From Alphaproteobacteria bacterium (lineage in GTDB: Bacteria > Pseudomonadota > Alphaproteobacteria > Rhizobiales > Aestuariivirgaceae): a stretch of DNA of 64,000 bases. Below the pieces are notes generated by a model. The model ran no database searches, had not been told where the DNA came from, and worked only from the letters and a program-made list of their open reading frames with translations. The stretch covers positions 1-64,000 of the forward strand of contig JAHEFB010000017.1 in the NCBI GenBank assembly GCA_024640405.1, written 5' to 3'. This document shows, in pieces, positions 25,658 to 35,308 of the stretch; the first letter of the stretch is position 1, and each line of letters starts with the position of its first letter. Made by a program: the position numbers and the translations under genes.

Positions 25658-27763
25658 ATGGGTTCGAGTACAGCAATGCCGGTGCGCGCGGGAGTTGATA
25701 TCGGCGGCACTTTTACCGATGTTGCGCTGGAAGTAGACGGCAGGATTGTTTCGACCAAGGTGCTCACCGATCACGAAAGCCCGGACAGGGCCGTTGTGCT
25801 TGCCCTGCAACAGGTAACCGAGCGGGCAGGCATTGATGCATCGACTACCTCGATGGTCATTCATGGAACGACACTGGTAACCAACGCGTTGATTGAACGG
25901 CGTGGTGCCAGAACGGCATTCATCACCACGCAAGGTTTTCGCGATGTCATCGAGATGCGCAATGAGAACCGATTTGAGCAGTATGACCTCAATATCGTTT
26001 TGCCGAAACCGCTGGTGGATCGTGCGCACCGGCTAACCCTGTCGGAACGCATGGATTCGACCGGCAAGGTATTGAAATCCCTTGATCAGGCAGAGGTTGC
26101 AGCGATTGCCCGAAAAGTAGCCGATGGCGGTTATGAGGCTGTGGCTGTTGGTCTTATGCATGCCTATGCAAACCCTGCGCATGAACAGGCAATGGCTGAT
26201 GCGCTGGCAAAGGCCTGCCCGGATGTCCTTGTATCGACGTCGTCGGCCGTGTCCCCTCAGATGCGTGAATTTGAACGGTTCAATACCGTGATTGCAAACG
26301 CCTATGTGCAACCGATGGCAAAAGCATATCTTGGCCGCCTTGTGGATCAGCTGGGTGCGATCGGCATTTCGTGCCCGGTGTTCCTGATGCATTCGGGCGG
26401 CGGCATCATTTCTGTTGAAACCGCCATGCAGTTTCCGGTTCGGCTGCTGGAATCCGGGCCGGCGGGCGGGGCTATCTATGCCGCCAATTTCGCGCTCGGC
26501 CACGGCCTTTCAAAAGTGGTTTCATTTGATATGGGTGGAACGACCGCCAAGATATGCCTGATTGAGGATGGCAAACCCAAAACCGCCAACCGGTTCGAGG
26601 TGGCGCGCACCTATCGCTTCAAGAAGGGTTCCGGCATGCCGGTGTCCACGCCGGTTGTCGAGATGGTTGAAATCGGCGCAGGCGGGGGTTCGATTGCCCA
26701 CGTCGATGATATGCGCCAGATCCGTGTGGGGCCGCAAAGCGCAGGCTCTGAACCCGGCCCTGCGTGTTACCAGCGAGGCGGCGAACTGCCGACCGTAACC
26801 GACGCAAATGTGGTGCTGGGCAAAATAGATGCCGACAATTTTGCAGGCGGCAGTATTGTCCTGTCAGTGGCCAGGGCCGAACAGGCACTTGCAACGGAAA
26901 TCGGCAAACCTCTGGACATGGATGTAACTGCTGCCGCATTTGGCACTACCGAAATGGTGGATGAGAACATGGCCAATGCGGCGCGGGTTCATGCGGTTGA
27001 AAATGGCAAGGATGTTTCGCAATTCGCCCTGATTGCGTTTGGCGGCGGTGCGCCGCTTCATGCCTGCCGGCAAGCTGAGAAACTTGGCATGCAAAGCATT
27101 GTTGTTCCGCCAGGCGCCGGTGTCGGCTCTGCCATCGGGTTTCTGCGGGCTCCGTTTTCATTTGAAGAAGCCCGCGGTGCGTTTTTCCGGTTGAGTGAAT
27201 TCGACGCCGGGCGGATCAACGAGTTGCTTGGCGATATGCAGGCCACGGCTGCGGCTTTCGTCCGCCGTGGCGTTGGCGATGCGAAAACCCAGACCCGGAT
27301 AACCGCCTTCATGCGGTATCGCGGGCAGGGCTGGGAAATCCCGGTTTCAGTCCCGGCGCAAAAATTTGTCGCAGGTGACGTGGCCTTGTTCATATCCAGC
27401 TTCGAAAAGGCCTACCGGGTTTTGTTTGGCCGCACGATTGAAGACCTTGATATTGAAATTGCCAACTGGTCTGTCGTGGTCGCCACGCCACAACCGGATG
27501 TGACGAGAGTTCAGGCGCAATCGCAGGTCCGTCCGGCTGCGTCATCGTCAAGGCGACGTTTTTTTGATGCCCAGGCAAGAAAGTTTGTTGAAGGCCCCGA
27601 AATCAGGAGGGTGGATATGTTGCCGGGAGATTTTGTGGATGGGCCGGCGGTCATTGTGGAGGATGAGACCTGCACCATCGTGACCAGTTCATTTTCGGCG
27701 ACGGCTCAAGCAGATGGCGCATTGTTGCTCAGGACGAGGCAGGACAAAGGAGCCGGCCAATGA
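25658..27763 (+). CDS. hyuA: Hydantoinase/oxoprolinase subunit A (HyuA)
   Basis: The 701-residue ATP-binding subunit resembles N-methylhydantoinase A and 5-oxoprolinase. The actin-like fold is visible from GVDIGGTFTDVALEV at the N-terminus, HGTTLVTNALIER near 70, SFDMGGTTAKICL near 290 and AFGGGAPLHACRQAEKLG near 450. It opens a cyclic amide with ATP hydrolysis. An ATG seven codons later (25676) is an alternative start. It overlaps the subunit B gene by 4 nt and follows the TRAP operon after 36 bp, so both may be one transcription unit. Whether the substrate is hydantoin, 5-oxoproline or a related lactam is not visible. Confidence 0.93.
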   Translation: MGSSTAMPVRAGVDIGGTFTDVALEVDGRIVSTKVLTDHESPDRAVVLALQQVTERAGIDASTTSMVIHGTTLVTNALIERRGARTAFITTQGFRDVIEMRNENRFEQYDLNIVLPKPLVDRAHRLTLSERMDSTGKVLKSLDQAEVAAIARKVADGGYEAVAVGLMHAYANPAHEQAMADALAKACPDVLVSTSSAVSPQMREFERFNTVIANAYVQPMAKAYLGRLVDQLGAIGISCPVFLMHSGGGIISVETAMQFPVRLLESGPAGGAIYAANFALGHGLSKVVSFDMGGTTAKICLIEDGKPKTANRFEVARTYRFKKGSGMPVSTPVVEMVEIGAGGGSIAHVDDMRQIRVGPQSAGSEPGPACYQRGGELPTVTDANVVLGKIDADNFAGGSIVLSVARAEQALATEIGKPLDMDVTAAAFGTTEMVDENMANAARVHAVENGKDVSQFALIAFGGGAPLHACRQAEKLGMQSIVVPPGAGVGSAIGFLRAPFSFEEARGAFFRLSEFDAGRINELLGDMQATAAAFVRRGVGDAKTQTRITAFMRYRGQGWEIPVSVPAQKFVAGDVALFISSFEKAYRVLFGRTIEDLDIEIANWSVVVATPQPDVTRVQAQSQVRPAASSSRRRFFDAQARKFVEGPEIRRVDMLPGDFVDGPAVIVEDETCTIVTSSFSATAQADGALLLRTRQDKGAGQ

Positions 27764-29376
27764 ACGAATTTGGAAACGTTGACAATCAAATCATGTGGAA
27801 CCGGCTCATCGCAGTTGTTGAAGAGCAGGCAATGACGCTGATCCGGACGGCTTTTTCGACGTCGGTGCGCGAAGCCGGGGATTTGTCCGCCGGGGTTTAT
27901 GACAGGCGCGGGCGGATGATGGCGCAGGCGGTGACCGGTACACCTGGCCACGTGAATGCCATGGCGGAATCGGTTGCTCATTTCATGGAGGAAATCGGCC
28001 TGCAAAACATGTTTGAAGGTGATGTGTACATCACCAATGACCCGTGGAAGGGCACTGGTCATCTGCATGATTTTACCGTTGTGACCCCGTCTTTTCGCAA
28101 TGGAGTGCTGGTCGGGTTTTTCGCTTCCACGGCCCATGTGGTGGACGTCGGTGGACGCGGATTTGGGCCTGATGCCAACGAAGTTTATGAAGAAGGCATC
28201 CTGTTGCCGATCATGAAGTTTGCCGAACGCGGCGAAGTAAGCCAGCCATTGATCAAGATCGTGCGCAACAATGTACGCGAAGCCGACCAGGTGGTGGGAG
28301 ATATCTATTCGCTGGCGGCCTGCAATGAAGCAGGCGACAGCCGTTTGCAGGACATGATGGGCGAATTCCGGCTCGACGATCTGGAAGCGTTGTCAGATTT
28401 TATCATGAATACCAGCCGGGACGCGACTCATGCCAAGATCGCGGCACTGAAAGACGGAACCTATAGCAACACCATGACGGCGGATGGTTATGATGCGCCG
28501 GTCGTGATGAAGGTTGCACTAACTATCAGGGGCGATGACCTTGTTGCAGATTTTGAGGGCACTTCGGGGGTCAGCAAGTTCGGTGTCAATGTGCCTGCCG
28601 TCTATACCCGCGCTTACGCCTGTTACGGTTTGAAATGCGCCATTGCGCCGGAAGTGCCCAACAATGCAGGCTCGCTGGAACCTTTTCGGATCATCGCGCC
28701 AGAAGGCAGCATATTGAATGCGCCGCGTCCGGCTGCTGTGTCGGTGCGGCACGTGACGGGACAAATGCTGCCGGACGTTGTGCTTGGAGCATTGCACAAG
28801 TGCATGACGGGCGTTGTGCCGGCAGAAGGCTCCAGCAGTCTGTGGAATGTGCAGATTGCAGCCCGCCCGGTTGACCCGAATTCGGGTTTGCCGCGTTCGG
28901 AAGTCCTGATGTTCAACTCCGGCGGTACCGGCGGCAGGCCGACTCTGGACGGCCTGAACGCGACAGCGTTTCCATCCGGGGTGAGTACCATGTCGGTTGA
29001 AGCGACGGAACAGGTTGGCCCCATAACCGTGTGGCGCAAGGAACTGCGGTCCGGTTCAGGCGGGGCAGGCATGTACAGAGGGGGATTGGGTCAGGTAATC
29101 GAGATAGCGCCGAATGAAGGCTATGAGTTTTTCTTCAATGCCATGTTCGACAGGATTAATCACCCGCCACGCGGGCGGGAGGGAGGCGAGTCGGGGGCTT
29201 CCGGCAGCGTTGCGCTGGATGACGGGACCAAACTTGCAGGTAAAGGCAGGCAGCATGTGCCCCACGACCGGCGGCTGGTGTTGAATTTGCCGGGCGGCGG
29301 CGGGTATGGTGATCCCCGGAAAAGGCCGCACGACCTGATCGAGGCCGACATCCACGGCGAATATATTACCGGGTAA
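27760..29376 (+). CDS. hyuB: Hydantoinase/oxoprolinase subunit B (HyuB)
   Basis: The 538-residue partner subunit starts with the typical QIMWNRLIAVVEEQAMTLIR region, followed by GDVYITNDPWKGTGHLHDF, and ends in LPGGGGYGDPRKR. Metal-binding His and Asp residues in the NDPW...GHLHD segment are intact. It is translationally coupled to hyuA (ATGA overlap). The enzyme acts in the cytosol with HyuA. The C-terminus is followed by an AT-rich gap before the ABC genes. Confidence 0.93.
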   Translation: MNEFGNVDNQIMWNRLIAVVEEQAMTLIRTAFSTSVREAGDLSAGVYDRRGRMMAQAVTGTPGHVNAMAESVAHFMEEIGLQNMFEGDVYITNDPWKGTGHLHDFTVVTPSFRNGVLVGFFASTAHVVDVGGRGFGPDANEVYEEGILLPIMKFAERGEVSQPLIKIVRNNVREADQVVGDIYSLAACNEAGDSRLQDMMGEFRLDDLEALSDFIMNTSRDATHAKIAALKDGTYSNTMTADGYDAPVVMKVALTIRGDDLVADFEGTSGVSKFGVNVPAVYTRAYACYGLKCAIAPEVPNNAGSLEPFRIIAPEGSILNAPRPAAVSVRHVTGQMLPDVVLGALHKCMTGVVPAEGSSSLWNVQIAARPVDPNSGLPRSEVLMFNSGGTGGRPTLDGLNATAFPSGVSTMSVEATEQVGPITVWRKELRSGSGGAGMYRGGLGQVIEIAPNEGYEFFFNAMFDRINHPPRGREGGESGASGSVALDDGTKLAGKGRQHVPHDRRLVLNLPGGGGYGDPRKRPHDLIEADIHGEYITG

Positions 29377-29508
29377 CGCCGTTTATTTCGTAATATTTAC
29401 CAAAGGATAGCCTTTACAACATCGCGTGTTCTGCCGCATGTTTAGATGATATCTCGGGGTGGAGCGAATACTAAACTGGTGAGCAACATTTCGAAGGGGA
29501 ATTGTAGA

Positions 29509-30282
29509 ATGAAAAAATTCAAGAAACTGGCGCTGGCGGCACTTGCAACTGCAATCATGAGCAGCGGTGCGTTTGCTGCGGACTGGTCGAAAATACGGGT
29601 TGGCACTGAAGGCGCCTACAAACCATTCAATTTTATCGATTCCAATGGTGAGTTGCAGGGATTCGATGTTGATATTGCCAAGGCCTTATGCGCTGAAATG
29701 AAGGCGGAATGCACTTTTGTAGCCCAGGATTGGGACGGTATTATCCCCGCACTACTCGCCAAGAAATATGACGTTATCATCGCCTCCATGTCGATCACCG
29801 AAGAGCGCATGAAGAAAGTTGATTTCTCCGACAAGTATTACAATACGCCTGCCAAGTTTGTGGCCAAGAAAGGCTCCGGGATCACAGACACCAGCCCGGC
29901 AGCTCTCAAGGGCAAGACACTGGGTGCTCAGTCTTCGACTACTCATTCATCGTATCTTGAAGACAACTACAAGGATTCTACCGTCAAACTGTATGCCACG
30001 CAGGATGAGGCAAATGCCGATCTGGCGGCGGGCCGTCTTGACGCTGTGCTGGCCGACAGTGTTGTCATTCTCGCCTGGCTCGGTGGTGACGATGGATCTT
30101 GCTGCGAGCATGTCGGTGAATCTCACAATGATCCCAAATGGTTCGGTCTGGGTGCCGGCATGGCAGTGCGCAAGGGCGAAGGAGAATTGAAGGACAAGCT
30201 GAACGCCGCATTGGCGGTTATCCTGGAGAACGGAACCTATAAGAAGATCAACGACAAGTACTTCCCGTTTTCGGTTTACTGA
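29509..30282 (+). CDS. Polar amino acid ABC transporter, substrate-binding protein
   Basis: The 257-residue protein has a signal peptide (MKKFKKLALAALATAIM, cleavage at AFA-A) and the LAO/HisJ-like fold: IRVGTEGAYKPFNFID, GFDVDIAKALCAEM, DWDGIIPALLAKKYDVI and MSITEERMKKVDFSD, the binding-site region of Lys/Arg/Orn- or opine-type periplasmic proteins. The ATG at 29509 is preceded by GAAGGGG. A strong hairpin separates it from the two permease genes, which would give more binding protein than permease. Cationic amino acids are the likely ligands, but opines are possible. Confidence 0.9.
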   Translation: MKKFKKLALAALATAIMSSGAFAADWSKIRVGTEGAYKPFNFIDSNGELQGFDVDIAKALCAEMKAECTFVAQDWDGIIPALLAKKYDVIIASMSITEERMKKVDFSDKYYNTPAKFVAKKGSGITDTSPAALKGKTLGAQSSTTHSSYLEDNYKDSTVKLYATQDEANADLAAGRLDAVLADSVVILAWLGGDDGSCCEHVGESHNDPKWFGLGAGMAVRKGEGELKDKLNAALAVILENGTYKKINDKYFPFSVY

Positions 30283-30311
30283 TCGGTTGGTATCCGGTGC
30301 TATACATTAAC

Positions 30312-30338
30312 GCCCGCCGTGCTACAGTCACGGCGGGC
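30312..30338 (+). terminator. Attenuator-type hairpin between binding-protein and permease genes
   Basis: A perfect 10-bp stem (GCCCGCCGTG at 30312-30321 and CACGGCGGGC at 30329-30338) has a 7-nt loop and is followed by TGTTACTTT. It sits 30 bp after the stop codon of the binding protein and 33 bp before the first permease start. Partial termination here is the usual way such operons raise binding-protein levels. Confidence 0.75.
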
Positions 30339-30370
30339 TGTTACTTTGTAGGGGGTGGACCAGCGGACAC

Positions 30371-31084
30371 ATGATGGACCTGATCGCACAATTGGCCTGG
30401 GGGCCATCCGGCTGGGGTGATGAACTTGCTGCCGGCACCATGCTTACCGTCAGCCTGGCGCTGGCCACGCTGCCTTTTGGTCTGGCCATAGGTCTTCTGG
30501 TTGCGCTGGGCAAGACGTCCGGTGAAAAATCCCTTCAAACTGCCGCCAATGTCTACACAACGATTTTCCGCGGATTACCGGAACTTTTGACCCTGCTGAT
30601 CGTTTATTATGGCGGGCAGATCGTCCTGCAGCAGATATTTGCCTTGTTCACCGATGCCTATGTTGAGGTGAATGGTTTCGTTGCAGGCATGGTCGCATTG
30701 GGTTTGGTGTTTTCGGCGTTTTCCAGCGAAGTGTTTGCATCGGCGTTCAAGGGTATACCGGCAGGACAGCCAGAAGCAGCACTGGCTCTGGGGCTGACGA
30801 GATGGCAGGCGTTTCGTCTGGTTACGCTGCCGCAATTGATCAGACTGTCGATTGGCGGATTGAGCAACCTGTGGCTCATCCTGTTGAAGGAAACGTCACT
30901 TGTTTCGGTGATTGCACTGAATGACCTGTTGCGAAACACCAACGTCGCGGTCGGATCCACCAAGCAACCCCTGTTCTTTTATTCTGTTGCACTGCTCATC
31001 TACCTGGTGCTTTCGCTGATATCCGCAAAGGGGCTGGGTGCCATTGAAGATCATGTCAAACGCGGGGAGCGGCGGGTGGCATGA
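30371..31084 (+). CDS. Amino acid ABC transporter permease (HisQ-like)
   Basis: The 237-residue inner membrane protein has five to six helices and the binding-protein-dependent permease loop EAALALGLTRWQAFRLVTLPQ that contacts the ATPase. Two Met codons occur at the start. It overlaps the next permease by 4 nt (ATGA). Sequence FRGLPELLTLLIVYYGG is typical of the HisQ/ArtQ group. Confidence 0.92.
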   Translation: MMDLIAQLAWGPSGWGDELAAGTMLTVSLALATLPFGLAIGLLVALGKTSGEKSLQTAANVYTTIFRGLPELLTLLIVYYGGQIVLQQIFALFTDAYVEVNGFVAGMVALGLVFSAFSSEVFASAFKGIPAGQPEAALALGLTRWQAFRLVTLPQLIRLSIGGLSNLWLILLKETSLVSVIALNDLLRNTNVAVGSTKQPLFFYSVALLIYLVLSLISAKGLGAIEDHVKRGERRVA

Positions 31085-31914
31085 GCGAAACAACGGCTCC
31101 ATTTATCGAGGCACAAAGCCCACCGCCAGGCGCGGTACGCAAGTGGACCCTGCCGCGAATAGCGGGATCAGCTCTGTGCGGGGTATGGATTGCAATAGGC
31201 GCCGGCCTTGTGTGGTCACTCTTCGGCGCGTTCGATCCTGATGTATTTTTCAAGTACATGCCGAGGATGGCAGAAGGCTTGCTGGTGACTACGCAACTGG
31301 TGGTTTTTTCCATCTTCTTCGGCGGTTTGCTGGCAATACCCTTGGCGTTGGCGCGTATGTCCAGTTCGGCAGTCGTGCAGGGCCTGGCGTTTGGTTACGT
31401 GTATTTTTTCAGAGGTACTCCGCTGCTGGGCCAGATGTTCCTGCTGTATTATGGCGCCGGGCAGTTCGTTGACGGACTGGAAGCTTTGAACCTGTGGTGG
31501 TTTTTTCGTGAGGCTTACAATTGTGTGTTGTTGACATTTGTTTTGAACACCACCGCCTATCAGGCGGAAATCTACAAGACCGCGATTGAATCCATCCCGC
31601 GCGGTCAGCGCGAGGCTGCAGAAACGCTGGGCCTGAAAAAGGGGCTGACGTTCTGGAAGATCATCTTTCCGCAGGCCATGATTACTGCTCTCAGGCCGCT
31701 GGGTAACGAAATCATATTGATGATCAAGGGGTCGGCTGTTGCCAGCCTGGTGACGGTGTTTGACCTGATGGGCGCAACAAAACTGGCATTCTCACGTACT
31801 TTCGACTTCAACGTCTATATATGGGCGGCGATCATCTATTTCACAATTGTGGAAGCGCTGCGCCGGACATGGGACTGGGTGGAAAAACGCCTGACCCGGC
31901 ATCTGGTGCGCTGA
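31081..31914 (+). CDS. Amino acid ABC transporter permease (HisM-like)
   Basis: The 277-residue second permease subunit has a longer N-terminal cytoplasmic part and the contact loop REAAETLGLKKGLTFWKIIFPQ. FRGTPLLGQMFLLYYG is the HisM-type signature. No ATPase gene follows; the next gene is an unrelated GTPase, so the nucleotide-binding subunit must be encoded elsewhere. Confidence 0.92.
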   Translation: MSETTAPFIEAQSPPPGAVRKWTLPRIAGSALCGVWIAIGAGLVWSLFGAFDPDVFFKYMPRMAEGLLVTTQLVVFSIFFGGLLAIPLALARMSSSAVVQGLAFGYVYFFRGTPLLGQMFLLYYGAGQFVDGLEALNLWWFFREAYNCVLLTFVLNTTAYQAEIYKTAIESIPRGQREAAETLGLKKGLTFWKIIFPQAMITALRPLGNEIILMIKGSAVASLVTVFDLMGATKLAFSRTFDFNVYIWAAIIYFTIVEALRRTWDWVEKRLTRHLVR

Positions 31915-32140
31915 CAGGCGCATTGCCTGTGATTTTGAATTTTTGCAGCCATCAACCAACAAAATCCTGTTTTAGGGCAGCCTGGGAGGTTTTCCAGGTG
32001 CTCGGGTTCTTGCTCTTCTCCCCATTTGATGAAAGCATATTAGTTGTAACAGGCATTAGGCAGAGATCGGTATCCCGGTCGATCCAGATATAACAATCCG
32101 GGATTTCGCGTTTTCGCGATTTATCGGAGGTTATTGAGTC

Positions 32141-34198
32141 ATGGATGCATCCCCCCGTAGCAGACCGTCAGGGCCCAAGTGCGCAGCACTTATCGGGCCA
32201 ATGTCCAGCGGCAAAACCACATTAATGGAGGCGATACTTGCGCGAACCGGAGCGATACCGCGGCAGAACACTGCGGCGTCCGGCAATATGGTTGGAATGG
32301 GATCTCCGGAAGCCCGTGCGCACGGCATGAGTGTCGAAGCCACGGTTGCAACAGTTTCCAACCAGGGCGACAGCCTGACGATCATAGATTGCCCGGGTTC
32401 GGTGGAGTATGCCTACGAAGCTGAACCGGTTCTCCGGTTTTGTGACTTTGCGATCGTTGTGGTTGAGGCTGACGAAAAGAAGCTTCCCGCCCTGCAACTC
32501 ACCATGAAGCGGCTGGACGAGATCGGCCTGCCCAGAGTGTTGTTCCTCAACAAGATAGACAAGGCGGACGGTTCGGTACAACAGACATTGCAGATGCTGC
32601 AGACAGCGAGTGAAAACCCGTTGTTGCTGCGTCAGATCCCGATCTGGAAAGATGGCAATGTTGCCGGCTGTATCGATCTGGCGCTGGAACGTGCCTATAC
32701 CTATCGCCCGCATGAGGAAGCCAAAGTAACTGAAGTCAGCGATGAAGACCGGGCACGTGAGGAAGAAGCCCGGTTTGCCATGCTGGAAACGCTGGCAGAC
32801 CATGACGATGTGCTGATGGAGCAGTTGCTGGAGGATGTGTCGCCGCCGATCGACGTGGTGTTGCAGGACCTGACTGCTGAGTTGCAAGATGGCTGGATCA
32901 CGCCGGTTTTGTTTGGTTCTGCCGAAAACGGCACCGGTATCCTGCGTTTGTTGAAAACGCTTCGTCACGATGCGCCTGACTACAACACAACCCGGATGCG
33001 GCTTGATATTGTCGAAACCGGCGATACGGTGGCCGGTGTTGTCAAAACCATACACACCTCACATTCAGGGAAACTTTCGGTTGTTCGTGTCCTTCGCGGC
33101 AAGATGGCGGAAGGGGACCAACTGGCGTTCGAAGGTCACGGCAGTTGCAAGGTGTCCGGCATGCAGTCGATGCTGGGGCGGGAGACCAGAAAAGTGCAAT
33201 CAGCCGATGTGGGTGAAACTGTAGCCCTTGGCAAACTCGATGAAGTTTCGACAGGCAACATATTGTATGCCGAGAAAACAACACCGCCGGATATTGCACC
33301 GCTTCCGCCGGCACAATCGCTTTATGCCGTCGGCATCAGGCCAAGCGACCGGCGCGACGAGGTGAAGTTGTCTACAGCGCTGGCAAGGCTGGTAGATGAA
33401 GACCCGTCCATTCGCGTGGAACACAATCAGGAGGCATCCGAAACCGTGTTGCACGGATCGGGAGAAATGCACTTGCGGGTTGCTGTTGAGCGTCTGGAAA
33501 ACCGCTCGCAGGTTTCCATTCAAACTCATGCTCCGGATATAGGGTATCGCGAAACCATCGCCAAATCCGTTACCCAGAGGGGCAGACACAAGAAACAATC
33601 AGGTGGTCACGGTCAGTACGGTGACGTGGTGCTGGAAATAAAGCCACAGAAACCAGGATCAGGTTTTGAATTCACCAACACCATTGTCGGAGGTGCTGTA
33701 CCCAAGCAGTTCATCGGTTCAGTGGAATCCGGTGTGCGCGATTACCTGGTGCGCGGCCCGCTGGGTTTTCCGGTTGTCGACGTGGCGGTCAACCTGTCGG
33801 ATGGGTCGTACCACAACGTTGACTCGTCCGACATGGCGTTCCAGCTGGCCGGCACCCTCGCCATGCGTGAAGGCATGCCGCAGTGCGGACCGGTTCTGCT
33901 GGAGCCGATCATGAAGGTCTCGATTCATGCCCCGTCTGATGCAATCGCCAGCATTACGACCATGGTTCCGCAAAGGCGTGGACAGTTGTTGGGGTTTGAA
34001 CCCCGCGAAGGCTGGTCCGGATGGGATACCGTGCAGGCACTGATACCGAAGTCGACCTTGTCGGATATGATTATCGAACTGCGGTCGTCCACTGCCGGTG
34101 TGGCAACCTACACGGCTGAGTTCGATCATCTTGAGCGGCTTGATGCAAAACTGGCAGACCAGATTGTCAATGCCCGCATAGAGAGTCTGGCCAGTTGA
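32141..34198 (+). CDS. Elongation factor G-like protein
   Basis: The 685-residue protein has EF-G architecture: a GTPase domain, a beta-barrel, and domains III-V, with VGGAVPKQFIGSVESGVRD and GGHGQYGDVVLEIKP from domain IV. The P-loop GPMSSGKTT and the NKID motif are present, but the DxPGH motif reads DCPGSVEY, so the His needed for GTP hydrolysis is replaced by Ser. Such EF-G-like paralogs (EF-G2 type) are known and often bind GTP without hydrolysing it rapidly. A GGAGG site precedes the start. It is likely an auxiliary factor, not the main EF-G. Confidence 0.88.
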   Translation: MDASPRSRPSGPKCAALIGPMSSGKTTLMEAILARTGAIPRQNTAASGNMVGMGSPEARAHGMSVEATVATVSNQGDSLTIIDCPGSVEYAYEAEPVLRFCDFAIVVVEADEKKLPALQLTMKRLDEIGLPRVLFLNKIDKADGSVQQTLQMLQTASENPLLLRQIPIWKDGNVAGCIDLALERAYTYRPHEEAKVTEVSDEDRAREEEARFAMLETLADHDDVLMEQLLEDVSPPIDVVLQDLTAELQDGWITPVLFGSAENGTGILRLLKTLRHDAPDYNTTRMRLDIVETGDTVAGVVKTIHTSHSGKLSVVRVLRGKMAEGDQLAFEGHGSCKVSGMQSMLGRETRKVQSADVGETVALGKLDEVSTGNILYAEKTTPPDIAPLPPAQSLYAVGIRPSDRRDEVKLSTALARLVDEDPSIRVEHNQEASETVLHGSGEMHLRVAVERLENRSQVSIQTHAPDIGYRETIAKSVTQRGRHKKQSGGHGQYGDVVLEIKPQKPGSGFEFTNTIVGGAVPKQFIGSVESGVRDYLVRGPLGFPVVDVAVNLSDGSYHNVDSSDMAFQLAGTLAMREGMPQCGPVLLEPIMKVSIHAPSDAIASITTMVPQRRGQLLGFEPREGWSGWDTVQALIPKSTLSDMIIELRSSTAGVATYTAEFDHLERLDAKLADQIVNARIESLAS

Positions 34199-34382
34199 AC
34201 GGGTCTGTCAGGCGCGGTCATCGGTGATTGTCAGGTTTGGTTGAACCGGTGTTTACCACCGGATCAACCCACGCAGTTGCAACCAATTGTCAGCCAGATC
34301 AACCATGGCTGCCATCAATGCTGCTCCGACACCTGCGCCGTGCCACTTCTCGTGTACCGCGATCATCGGCTCCTGTTGCAGA

Positions 34383-35174
34383 CTATTCCTTCACCGGCAC
34401 TGTGTAATTCAGCCCGAGTCTACCGCCATCGGGATAGATGGTCTGGCCGGTAATATAGCTTGACAGATCGGATGCCAGAAACACTGCTATTTTGCCAATT
34501 TCATCTGGCCGGCCGGGCCGGCCCATCGGAGTGCGTGACATGATGGCACGCATTTTTTCCGGGTTGGCAGCTACTGTCTTGAACATTTCGGTCGCGATCG
34601 AGCCCGGGCCGATCGCATTCACCCGTATGCCCTCCTGCGCAAGCCGGATGGCAAAAGCCTTGGTCCACTGGTTCACGCCGCCCTTTGACATGACATAGGG
34701 TGCTATCTCCGGGATGGTCAGCACCGCGTTGGCTGACGACATGTTGATGATGTTGCCCTTTGAGCCGTGTTCGTTCGCCGTCTGTGTCAACATCTGCTTT
34801 GCTGCGAGCTGACCGGACATGAACACGCCCTTGAGGTTTACCGCCATGACCTTGTCATAGTCTTCCTCTGACAAATCCAGTGGATCAGAAACCGTAACGA
34901 TACCCGCGTTGGCCATCATGATATCGAGGCGGCCATGGGTTTTGACTGTGAAATCGATCAGCGCCTGGATATCGGCGCGCCTTGTAACATCGCAGTGGTG
35001 ATAGCGGACATCGTAACCCTGGTTTCGCAGGTTTGCAGCAGCCTGTTCGCCTAGTTCGTCGGTTACATCCGACGTCACGACCTTGCAGCCATGTTCTGCC
35101 AGGCTGGTTGCGATAGCCAGGCCAAGTCCTCCTGACGCGCCGGTTACAATTGCGGTTTGATCTTTGAGCAGCAT
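34383..35174 (-). CDS. Short-chain dehydrogenase/reductase
   Basis: The 263-residue classical SDR has the NAD(P) motif TGASGGLG near 12-19, the NAG motif (MMANAGIVT), catalytic Ser in INMSSANAV and the YxxxK motif in PYVMSKGG, then IGPGSIATEM. Asp after the second beta-strand (SDVTD) suggests NAD preference. It resembles FabG-like oxidoreductases of catabolic pathways. It is divergent from the sulfatase operon, which makes a role in the same pathway possible. The substrate is unknown. Confidence 0.9.
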   Translation of the reverse strand: MLLKDQTAIVTGASGGLGLAIATSLAEHGCKVVTSDVTDELGEQAAANLRNQGYDVRYHHCDVTRRADIQALIDFTVKTHGRLDIMMANAGIVTVSDPLDLSEEDYDKVMAVNLKGVFMSGQLAAKQMLTQTANEHGSKGNIINMSSANAVLTIPEIAPYVMSKGGVNQWTKAFAIRLAQEGIRVNAIGPGSIATEMFKTVAANPEKMRAIMSRTPMGRPGRPDEIGKIAVFLASDLSSYITGQTIYPDGGRLGLNYTVPVKE

Positions 35175-35308
35175 GAACAGTCATCCCTTGTTGTCGGTTG
35201 AATGCACACTCCAAAACACTTGCGGCAAGGTCAAGCTGTTTGTGCAGGCTCGCCATGTGCAACTGGGGCTTTCGCTGGCGGCAGATTTGAAGCAAATTGC
35301 TTTGTATC

